Below, in pieces: positions 10,428-17,525 of a stretch of 64,000 bases of DNA (positions are counted from its first letter, which is position 1; every line of letters begins with the position of its first letter). The notes beneath the pieces were generated by a model. It was not told the origin of the DNA and did no database searches. It saw only the letters and a list, made by a program, of their open reading frames with translations. The stretch is from Nemertoderma westbladi (taxonomy: Eukaryota; Xenacoelomorpha; Nemertodermatida; Nemertodermatidae): NCBI GenBank assembly GCA_032718475.1, contig JAUCBJ010002546.1, forward strand, positions 17,176 through 81,175. The letters run 5' to 3'. A program made the position numbers and the translations under genes.

Positions 10428-10689
10428 CGCCAGCCGGTTTAGGCCCTGCCCGTCTATCTGCCATCCCTGGTACTGAGGGCACTGCCAACTACCAGATAGA
10501 AGTATAGGTCTGTCTGTGTAGTACCGGTACAGCACAGCGTGTTGCGTACCGATGACCGATCTGTTGTTGTTACTTCTTCTGACTGTTATTGCTTTATATA
10601 TATATCTATACTCATTCGTGTATTGATCAATATAGTTAACCCGCTTCACTCACCACATTGTTCCTTACGCTATTGCTTCACTTCTGGCG
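10428..10689 (+). repeat. 5' long terminal repeat
   Basis: 262 bp, repeated at 16318-16579 with two differences (G/C at 10477 and G/A at 10537). It starts CGCCAG and ends CTGGCG, a perfect 6-bp terminal inverted repeat. It holds the element's promoter candidate and no AATAAA. Confidence 0.97.
10595..10605 (+). promoter_or_regulatory. TATA-like promoter core in the 5' LTR
   Basis: An alternating TATATATATAT stretch in the 3' half of the LTR is the only TATA-like site there and is identical in the 3' LTR. It is a plausible RNA polymerase II core promoter for the element; the transcript start cannot be placed. Confidence 0.5.
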
Positions 10690-10702
10690 TGGTGTCACCG
10701 TG
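10690..10702 (+). other. Candidate primer-binding site
   Basis: The sequence directly after the 5' LTR starts TGGTGTCACCGTG. TGG pairs with the CCA end of a tRNA, as expected for first-strand priming. The first eight bases would fit a tRNA ending TGACACCA, as some leucine tRNAs do, but the following bases diverge, so the primer tRNA is not settled. Confidence 0.5.
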
Positions 10703-10794
10703 TGCTTCGTTTCCCACTCCTCGCCATCTACTACAACAACAGATCCATCCACTCAGCCCTCCTTCAGTCCTTACGTTACCTACTTACCGTTATC

Positions 10795-12333
10795 ATGGCA
10801 TTTAACGGCTCACTGAAGCCTCCCAAACTGGCTCCACTCAATAAATCTGAGACGATCAACTCCTTTGAGGTTTGGCGCCACAACATAACTTATTCGCTTG
10901 CGCTCCAACCTCAATTTGCGCAGTTCACGGTCCCGGGCACAACCTGGTTGCGCCAAACCCGCGCTATACCCTTCCGCGGTTTTGCCGACGACCCGGAAAC
11001 TGTGGCCCCAGCCAACCGCCGTACTGCCCTTCAAAAGACCACGGCTCTAGATCTTATGCTCGGTCAGATCGCCAATTACGCCCCCGTTATCGCACGTAAC
11101 TCGATCATTCGAGACTCCACGTCCTTGCCCTCTATATGGCAGGACATACGCCTCCATTACGGCTTCCAAGCGACCGGAGCTCATTTCCTCTCCTTCTCCG
11201 ATATCTCTCTCCTTCATGAGGAGCGCCCCGAAGACCTCTTCCAGCGTTTATCGGCTTTTGTGGACGATAATTTACTCCAATGGGACGGTGGAATTTCCCA
11301 CCACAGGATTCTCCCCGATGATGACGAGGAGCTGTCCCCCTCTCTCGAGAACTTCGTTGTACTCATATGGCTCCGCCTTATCCACCCGGACCTCCCTCGA
11401 TTGGTTCAACAACGGTATGGCACGGAGCTCCGGTCTCGTACGCTGGCCAGTATCAAACCCGAGATCTCCCAGGCTCTGTCTTCTCTTCTCGACGAGCTCC
11501 ACACTGCCGCGGAAGTGCGTACCTTCCGTGCCCAGACTCGTCGGACCCCACCTACATCCTCAGGTCTCGGTCCGAGTTCCACTGGCCGCGGACTTTCCCG
11601 TTCCGTTCGCCAGTGTCCCCTATGCTCCCAGACTAAACGCACTCCCACCAACCACTTTCTCAGTGCATGCCCATTCCTTCCCCCTGCTGACAAGCGCTTT
11701 ATCTCACGTGCCCATCTTGTCTACGTCGATGGTGACAACGACAATGACGCTTTCTATGAACAACCGGATAACGATAACGACTCCGTCGCCAGTCCACCTC
11801 CCTATCCGACGGTTAATATCGTCGCTGTACGCCCGAGTCCAACCTTTACAGCGCATTATAAAGGTAAACCCATCCAGGTTCTCCTCGATTGCTGCGCCGA
11901 ATCCGACCTCATGTCACACGACGCTGCACTCCGACTCGGCGTTCCGATCTCGCGTGGCTCCCGCCAGATCCCGATCGGGGCCGACGGTTCCCCCGTTTCA
12001 GGTGTAGTTGGGGAGAGTTCCTTCTCCCTCACCCATAACGACCTCCAGTTTAGCTTCCGTGGACTCGTTGTCGACAGCCTCAACGTTCCACTACTCGCTG
12101 GCGTTCCATTTCTATCCACCAATGATATTGGTATCCGTCCGGCCCAGTCACTGATTACCTTCGCGGATGGCAGTTCCATCCAGTACCCCCGGCAGGTCAT
12201 CCCCGACCCACTATCCGTCGGACAACGACCCAGATTCTGCGCGCCCCCATACGATCTTCCATTCTTCTCCCCGGCGACGCCCTCACATTACAGCTTCCAG
12301 CCCATCTCTCGGATTCCGACTCTCTCCTTGTGA
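10795..12333 (+). CDS. gag-pro: Gag-protease of the LTR retrotransposon
   Basis: This is a 512-codon frame from the ATG at 10795 (MAFNGSLKPPK); the frame is open further upstream, with another ATG at 10702 just after the LTR. Residues about 15-240 form a Gag/capsid-like region without catalytic motifs. A zinc knuckle follows at about 274-292 (cysteines at 274 and 277, H at 287, C at 292; spacing CX2CX9HX4C, longer than the standard CX2CX4HX4C). An acidic NDND stretch and a proline-rich linker lead to a retropepsin-like domain from about 345 to 455 with VLLDCCAESDLMSHDA and the later LLAGVPFL block. The catalytic aspartate is residue 365, but the usual D-T/S-G triad reads D-C-C. The frame ends at TGA 12331, after the pol frame has opened. 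Confidence 0.88.
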   Translation: MAFNGSLKPPKLAPLNKSETINSFEVWRHNITYSLALQPQFAQFTVPGTTWLRQTRAIPFRGFADDPETVAPANRRTALQKTTALDLMLGQIANYAPVIARNSIIRDSTSLPSIWQDIRLHYGFQATGAHFLSFSDISLLHEERPEDLFQRLSAFVDDNLLQWDGGISHHRILPDDDEELSPSLENFVVLIWLRLIHPDLPRLVQQRYGTELRSRTLASIKPEISQALSSLLDELHTAAEVRTFRAQTRRTPPTSSGLGPSSTGRGLSRSVRQCPLCSQTKRTPTNHFLSACPFLPPADKRFISRAHLVYVDGDNDNDAFYEQPDNDNDSVASPPPYPTVNIVAVRPSPTFTAHYKGKPIQVLLDCCAESDLMSHDAALRLGVPISRGSRQIPIGADGSPVSGVVGESSFSLTHNDLQFSFRGLVVDSLNVPLLAGVPFLSTNDIGIRPAQSLITFADGSSIQYPRQVIPDPLSVGQRPRFCAPPYDLPFFSPATPSHYSFQPISRIPTLSL

Positions 12334-12791
12334 CACCCCATGTGATTAACCAACGGTCGCACGTAACTCCCCCCAAGCCTTGGTTCTCCCCCATGCAGCT
12401 CCAACCCGCAGCCGGTTCCATTACCATTCCAAACTCTGCTCCCTACCCCATCTTCATTCAACGGAACTCCCACGTCTGCTCCGCCCTACCCACCACAGCT
12501 ACCCCCATGAAACAACTTGAACAGTCCTTACCCTGTCCCGAAATCCGCTCTGCTTCCGTTGTCTCCCATGACCCTCCACCTATAAAGGCAGTCCAGATCG
12601 ACCCACAGGGCATCCTCTCTTACCGTGAGCGTGCTGCCTTCCACGATCTACTCGAGGAGTTTTCTGACGTCTTCGATCCCACGTACCCCGGATACAATGG
12701 GTCTGCCGGCCCATTCGAAGCTGTCGTCAACGTGACCCCTACGTTGCCACCTCAACGTAAAGGTCGTGTACCGCAAAACTCCCGTGACTGA
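12243..12791 (+). pseudogene. pol: Pol N-terminal part (protease-RT linker), ended by an in-frame TGA
   Basis: This segment is in the frame that carries RT downstream (one base behind gag-pro). It is open without an ATG from at least 12183, overlapping gag-pro by about 150 bp. From about 12260 it reads ILLPGDALTLQLP, then a proline-rich linker, then the entry of the RT domain ending PPQRKGRVPQNSRD. TGA at 12789-12791 stops it exactly where Ty3/Gypsy RTs continue with a conserved helix, and the same frame resumes at the next codon with LVELQEKFDSLERLGV. The sequence on both sides is well preserved, so I read one recent nonsense change. UGA followed by C is a leaky stop context, but the site is not the usual Gag-Pol boundary. 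Confidence 0.8.
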
Positions 12792-15704
12792 CTCGTTGAA
12801 CTACAAGAGAAGTTTGACTCTCTCGAGCGTCTTGGCGTCTTCATTCGCCCAGAACTAGCCGGTGTCACCATAGAGTACTTGAACCCAAGCTTCCTTGTCG
12901 CTAAACCCAATGGAGGAACTCGGCTCGTTACGGCGTTCACGGAGATCGCCCAGTATTGTAAGCCCCAACCCGCACTCCTCCCAGATGTCGAATCCACCAT
13001 TCGAGCCCTGGGTCGGTTCAAGTTCCTCGTTAAGGCAGACCTCACGAGCGCCTTTTACCAAATCCCACTCCATCGCAACTCCATGCGTTTCTGCGGCGTA
13101 TCCACACCATTTCGTGGTGTCCGTGTCTACCGCCGCTGTGCCATGGGCATGCCCGGCAGCAAAACGGCTCTCGAGGAGTTGATGTCTCGCGTCCTCGGCG
13201 ATCTCCTCGCCCAGGGATCCGTCGTCAAACTTGCCGATGATATCTACTGCGGTGGCGATACCATCCCCGAACTCCTTCTCAATTTCACCGCCCTCCTCCG
13301 CGCCCTACACCTTGCCGGGTTGCGTTTGTCCCCAAAGAAAACCATCATTTGCCCCCAAACTACCACCATCCTTGGTTGGGTATGGTCTAGCGGTTCCTTA
13401 TCTGCTTCCCCACATATCACAGCCGCCTTATCCCACTGTCCTACACCATCCACCGTCCGCGACCTACGGTCGTTCCTCGGTTCCTACAAGGTTCTCTCCC
13501 GCGTACTCCCCCGGTGTTCTGCACTTATCTCTCCGCTCGAAGCCCTCCTTACCCCCAAGGCCGGCGACCCTGTCGCTTGGACTCCCAATCTCGAGTCTAC
13601 ATTTCGACAATCCCAAGCCGCCCTACAATCCTGCAGGTCAGTAACGATCCCGCGTCCTACCGACGAACTCTTCCTTGTCACCGACGCCGCCTCGTCCGTC
13701 GATGGTCTAGGCGCAGTCCTCTACGCGAAACGTTCCAAAGAATTACTCCTCGCCGGGTTTTATTCCTGCAAGCTCAAGGCCCACCAACATACATGGCTTC
13801 CTTGCGAGTTGGAGGCACTCGCTATAGCGGCCTCCGTTCAACATTTCCTCCCATATCTTATCGCCTCTTCACGCCAACCACACGTTCTCACGGACAGTAA
13901 ACCCTGTGTCGAAGCATTCAAAAAGTTGTCCCGCGGCGCATATTCGACTAGCCCACGTTTATCGACGTTCCTCGCCAGCGCCAGCCAGGCCCGTGTCACA
14001 GTATCCCACATCAAGGGTTCTACCAACCTCCCGGCAGACTTCCAAAGCCGCAACGTTCGGCCGTGCTCTCTACAGTCATGCCAGGTGTGCGCGTTTGTCG
14101 CCTCCACTATAGAGTCCCCTATTGTCCGTCTCATTGCAAAGTCAAACACCCCCTCCTCCTTGCCACACGACAACCATCCCCCAATGTCCCTCGTTAACAC
14201 TGTCACTACCCCCCTCCCGAATTGCTTTATCGCTTCCGATAGCCCGAATCCCCGTCCCCTTTATGCCAGTCGTCCTGCGTGGCTCGCCACACAATGCGAG
14301 TGCCCCGACCTAATCCGTGTTGCCGAAAACCTCGCATCCGGCACCCGTCCCTCCAGACGCGATACACATAGCCATGATATCAAGCGTTACCTAGGTGTAT
14401 GTTCTCTGTTATCCTCTGGCCTTGTCGTAGTCCACCAACAGCGCCCCTTCACGTCACCCTATGACATCATCGTCGTTGCCCGCTCTGCTCTTATTGGCTT
14501 ACTAACCTCACTACACATCGAACTCCAACACCCTTCGCGTTCCCAGCTGCGTACCACCTTTTCCCGATATTTCTACACCCTGGACCTCGACCGCGCTCTC
14601 AATGAGATTACCGTGCAATGTCACCAGTGCATCGCCCTCTCAACTGCCCCCAAGCGTACCGTGCCCCAGTCATCCATTGACCCGCCCCCCATCGTCGGCC
14701 TATCATTCGCTGCCGACGTCCTGCGCCGCCATTCCCAACGTATCCTCCTGTTACGGGAAACGGTATCGTCGTACTCAAATGCCGTTATACTTCCGGATGA
14801 ACAGAGCGATACCCTACGTGATGCCTTAATCACCCTTGCCTTTGGCATGTGCCCCCTTAGTGGCCCCCCGGCTATCATCCGCACCGACCCAGCCCCAGGG
14901 TTCCAAGCCCTCGCCAACGACCCAATCCTCCTATCCCACCACCTCCTCCTTGAGATCGGATCCCGCAAGAATGTAAATAAAAACCCAGTCGCCGAACACG
15001 CTATCGGCGAGCTACTCACCGAGCTCCTCCGACTCCGTCCCACTGGCGGCCCATTCTCGTCTACATCTCTCGCAATCGCTGTTGCAAACCTTAACTCTCG
15101 TCTACGCTCCCCTGGCCTATCCGCCCGCGAGATTTTATTCCAGCGGGACCAATACACGGGCGAACAAATTCCTCTCGTCGATACCGAGCTCATAGCCTCC
15201 CAACATGAGCGACGCCTAGCCAGCCACACCTCCAGCGCCCGCTCTAAGACCCCCCACCCTACGGTACTCCCAGGATTTACCTCCCTCAAGGTGGGCGACC
15301 TCGTCCATTTATATGCCGATTCCCCCCGTGCCGGCGCTCGTCCACGATATATCGTCAGCACTATCGATGACACGTGGTGTTCCGTTCGTAAATTCGCGGG
15401 CAGCCAGCTCCGCGCTCACGCATACCGCGTCCGCCAGGCCGATTGTTTCCTTGTACCTCGTCTCCAACCGCCAACCATGTCATACACTGAGGATTCAGAT
15501 TCCGAGGCTGATGAGTGTTCCACACTCCACGCTCATGCTACACCCGGCGTGACACCCCCTGTCGCGTTCCAACCAGCCCTAGAGTCCACCCCACAGTTAG
15601 ACGACGTCCCTGAGCAGCCATTGCACATTGCTGCTCCATCTGACCCACCCAACACCCGTCCTCGAAGAGAACGCCGCCCTCCGCAATACTACGGGTTTCC
15701 CTGA
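12792..15704 (+). CDS. pol: Pol: reverse transcriptase, RNase H, integrase
   Basis: This frame is open for 970 codons after the TGA; it has no initiator of its own and would need readthrough or repair of the upstream frame. RT: KADLTSAFYQ (Asp codon 13038) and KLADDIYCGG (Asp pair 13236-13241; leucine where Y or F is common), followed by ILGWVW and LRSFLGSYKVLSR. RNase H: D in LVTDAASS (13683), E in CELEALA, D in LTDSKP. Integrase: zinc finger HX4HX29CX2C (His 14514 and 14529, Cys 14619 and 14628) and catalytic Asp 14715, Asp 14886, Glu 14994, with spacings of 56 and 35 residues. A C-terminal module (VGDLVHLY ... RKFAGSQL) resembles the GPY/F module, ending in an acidic and then basic tail (RPRRERRPPQYYG). 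No chromodomain and no envelope gene. Confidence 0.93.
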   Translation, partial: LVELQEKFDSLERLGVFIRPELAGVTIEYLNPSFLVAKPNGGTRLVTAFTEIAQYCKPQPALLPDVESTIRALGRFKFLVKADLTSAFYQIPLHRNSMRFCGVSTPFRGVRVYRRCAMGMPGSKTALEELMSRVLGDLLAQGSVVKLADDIYCGGDTIPELLLNFTALLRALHLAGLRLSPKKTIICPQTTTILGWVWSSGSLSASPHITAALSHCPTPSTVRDLRSFLGSYKVLSRVLPRCSALISPLEALLTPKAGDPVAWTPNLESTFRQSQAALQSCRSVTIPRPTDELFLVTDAASSVDGLGAVLYAKRSKELLLAGFYSCKLKAHQHTWLPCELEALAIAASVQHFLPYLIASSRQPHVLTDSKPCVEAFKKLSRGAYSTSPRLSTFLASASQARVTVSHIKGSTNLPADFQSRNVRPCSLQSCQVCAFVASTIESPIVRLIAKSNTPSSLPHDNHPPMSLVNTVTTPLPNCFIASDSPNPRPLYASRPAWLATQCECPDLIRVAENLASGTRPSRRDTHSHDIKRYLGVCSLLSSGLVVVHQQRPFTSPYDIIVVARSALIGLLTSLHIELQHPSRSQLRTTFSRYFYTLDLDRALNEITVQCHQCIALSTAPKRTVPQSSIDPPPIVGLSFAADVLRRHSQRILLLRETVSSYSNAVILPDEQSDTLRDALITLAFGMCPLSGPPAIIRTDPAPGFQALANDPILLSHHLLLEIGSRKNVNKNPVAEHAIGELLTELLRLRPTGGPFSSTSLAIAVANLNSRLRSPGLSAREILFQRDQYTGEQIPLVDTELIASQHERRLASHTSSARSKTPHPTVLPGFTSLKVGDLVHLYADSPRAGARPRYIVSTIDDTWCSVRKFAGSQLRAHAYRVRQADCFLVPRLQPPTMSYTEDSDSEADECSTLHAHATPGVTPPVAFQPALESTPQLDDVPEQPLHIAAPSDPPNTRPRRERRPPQYYGFP

Positions 15705-16004
15705 CGCTCCTCCCACGTTCCCGGACAGTTGCACCTTGTCACATGACTCGCCCCAACGCAGCCTGTCTCCAGTTCCATTCACAGTTCTGAATTCGTTCTA
15801 CCTACATACGTCCTACCCGACTTATGATGGACTCCCAATTCTAAACTAGCTTTCGCCCTACCATTAGGTTGTTTCGTTGTACCCCACCATAGTTTTGGTC
15901 ATGCTTTAGGTGTTGTCATAAATTCAAATTTATATTTTTAGCACAATCATTTTTGAGTAATGTTTTACCGTGAAAAATTTACTACTGATTCAGTTGACCT
16001 TAAT
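15705..16004 (+). other. 3' non-coding region of the retrotransposon
   Basis: After pol the sequence stays C-rich to about 15890, then becomes AT-rich. This change suggests that the part from about 15900 to 16290 was acquired separately. No third gene is seen. Confidence 0.6.
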
Positions 16005-16091
16005 AATCCCTGTAGCTCAGGTGGCAGAGCGCCCGAACCGAAACCTGTCGGTCTCGAGTTCGATCCTTAGGAAAGCCAACTGTTTTTTTTT
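16005..16091 (+). ncRNA. tRNA-derived sequence with Pol III A box, B box and T9 terminator
   Basis: A-box-like TAGCTCAGGTGG at 16013-16024 and B-box-like GAGTTCGATCC at 16056-16066 are followed by a T9 run at 16083-16091. The D stem pairs perfectly (GCTC 16015-16018 with GAGC 16027-16030), and CCGA 16033-16036 pairs with TCGG 16048-16051. That anticodon-type loop has 11 bases instead of 7, and the acceptor and T stems are weakly paired, so it is not a normal tRNA. It may be a tRNA pseudogene or the head of a SINE inserted between pol and the 3' LTR. It could still be transcribed by RNA polymerase III. Confidence 0.65.
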
Positions 16092-16298
16092 CTTGTACTA
16101 AAGTTTTTGTTAGCAATCTCATAACACCCTATCTATCTTAGTTATGCGCTTGCATATTATTTACGCTAGTCTAATTGCTTCGTTTGTATTTTTGAATTTG
16201 TTTTCGTTTGTTAAGTACGAGTCCTTTCCTAATTACGTAATATTCGTTACGAACCGATATTTTGTGTTGTGTACCCGACAGGAGAAATACCCAGAGGT

Positions 16299-16314
16299 AA
16301 AAAGACGAAAGAAA
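16299..16314 (+). other. Candidate polypurine tract
   Basis: A run AAAAAGACGAAAGAAA (one C) lies three bases before the 3' LTR and would prime plus-strand synthesis. It is separated from the LTR by TTG, whereas such tracts usually abut it. Confidence 0.55.
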
Positions 16315-16317
16315 TTG

Positions 16318-16579
16318 CGCCAGCCGGTTTAGGCCCTGCCCGTCTATCTGCCATCCCTGGTACTGACGGCACTGCCAACTACCAGATAGAAGTATAGGTC
16401 TGTCTGTGTAGTACCGGTACAGCACAACGTGTTGCGTACCGATGACCGATCTGTTGTTGTTACTTCTTCTGACTGTTATTGCTTTATATATATATCTATA
16501 CTCATTCGTGTATTGATCAATATAGTTAACCCGCTTCACTCACCACATTGTTCCTTACGCTATTGCTTCACTTCTGGCG
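16318..16579 (+). repeat. 3' long terminal repeat
   Basis: 262 bp, matching 10428-10689 except at two sites, with the same CGCCAG and CTGGCG ends and the same TATA-like stretch. An AATAAA at about 16625 lies outside the LTR in the flank, so whether the element uses it is unknown. Confidence 0.97.
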
Positions 16580-16582
16580 CTA

Positions 16583-16660
16583 AAACATTTATCTTATATT
16601 ATATTTATCTTATATTACATAAAAAATAAAGATTTTTTGAAATTCTATAAGATAAATGTT
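16583..16660. repeat. AT-rich hairpin just outside the 3' LTR
   Basis: AACATTTATCTTATA near 16584 and its inverse TATAAGATAAATGTT near 16646 form arms around an AT-rich centre that contains AATAAA. It may mark a pre-existing foldback at the insertion site. Confidence 0.6.
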
Positions 16661-16739
16661 AAAGAACTGCCGAAACCCTTTCGATTGAACCTAAAATCAT
16701 AAGATTTGGTTGACAAATGGCGGAGGAGTTGTGTTTTAA

Positions 16740-17225
16740 AATTGAAAATGTCATTCTGAGATAATTGCCTTTAAAGTTTGAAACTTCCCGCAAAAGCTGT
16801 CTGTAAATATGTAAGAATGTCTGTCAAAATTTATCTAGCAACAAGAAAGAACAAAACCTTGCTAAGATTTTTGCCATGGGGGTTTTCATGGTCTCTGATT
16901 TCATTTCGGAGGTCAGTTTTCAATTTTAAAGAAATCTAGTTAGTCCGTATGTCTGTCTGTCGGACTATACTACTATCCGACATTCTGTCCGTCAAATATA
17001 ATAAAAGGTCACACCATCTAGCTAAACGTTCAGCTATAGGGGTTTTCCTGGTCGCAGAATTCATTTCGAGTATCAGTTTTAAAATTTGATGATTTCCAAA
17101 TTATTTTTCTGTTTGGCTGTCCGGTTCTCGGTAATATTTTGAAGGACAGACTCACAGGCATACAGACAGAAACGACGAGGTCAAATTTGAATATTGACAT
17201 CAGAAATGAAGTCAACGACCGATTT
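16740..17225 (-). repeat. Dispersed repeat family, inverted partner of 8256-8795
   Basis: Read on the minus strand, this stretch repeats the same series: TTTAAAG and GCGGGAAG-like blocks (complement near 16770-16795), then ATGGGGGTTTTC, TGATTTCATTTC and GTCAGTTTT blocks near 16870-16925, 17035-17085 and 17185-17220, with CTGTCTGTC tracts between them. Divergence is considerable, so the copies are older than the LTR insertion between them. Confidence 0.65.
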
Positions 17226-17525
17226 TAGACAGATACAGTATTATGCTTTTTATTGACGGGCAGAGCGACAGTGAAATGGACAGACAGCCATATCTCGAGA
17301 AGTAAATAGATCTTACGAATCGTTTTTTACAAATTTGGAATCTTGATGAACGTTATATGCACATATGCTTATTTTATTAAGCATATATTCGAGCAGATAT
17401 GCTCGATTACTTAACCGATTCATTAACTATCTCATACTGTACATGTATCTGTCTGTTCTGCCTTTAGTGCTGCTCCAACAACCTCTAATATGCCCTCTCG
17501 AGAGCCCCCTGTCCGTCACTATTGA
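17226..17525. other. Non-coding DNA before the 319-codon frame
   Basis: No feature can be supported. A short frame at 17365-17556 is low in complexity. If the next frame is a terminal exon, this is intron. Confidence 0.4.

Larger units (their letters stand above)
10428..16579 (+). mobile_element. Complete Ty3/Gypsy-type LTR retrotransposon
   Basis: A 6152-bp element is bounded by two 262-bp direct repeats and contains, in order, a primer-binding-like TGG start, gag with a zinc knuckle, protease, reverse transcriptase, RNase H, integrase with an HHCC finger and a D,D35E core, a 3' non-coding region and a purine-rich tract. RT before integrase is the Ty3/Gypsy order. The coding part is rich in C and CpG, unlike the AT-rich flanks. 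The LTRs differ at two of 262 positions, indicating recent insertion. The outer ends are CGCCAG...CTGGCG instead of TG...CA, and only CTA is shared by the two flanks as a possible short target duplication. The lineage within Ty3/Gypsy is unresolved. Frame defects make this copy probably non-autonomous. Confidence 0.95.

Noticed and set aside
11216-12007. 263-codon plus-strand frame inside gag-protease
   Set aside because: It overlaps the zinc knuckle and protease motifs of the true frame and has proline/serine-rich content typical of an out-of-frame reading of C-rich DNA.
12197-12427. -1 frameshift slippery site between gag-pro and pol
   Set aside because: The C-run GCGCCCCCATAC does not fit the X-XXY-YYZ rule in the gag frame, so I do not annotate a programmed site.
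14621-15373. 250-codon minus-strand frame
   Set aside because: It lies entirely within the integrase region of pol, whose catalytic motifs are on the plus strand. It is a shadow of the C-rich codon use.
16005-16091. Functional tRNA gene
   Set aside because: The anticodon-type loop has 11 bases, and the acceptor and T stems do not pair well, so it is called tRNA-derived only.
16144-16332. Possible small hydrophobic (envelope-like) frame before the 3' LTR
   Set aside because: It is only 62 codons, runs over the purine tract into the LTR, and shows no signal or fusion features.
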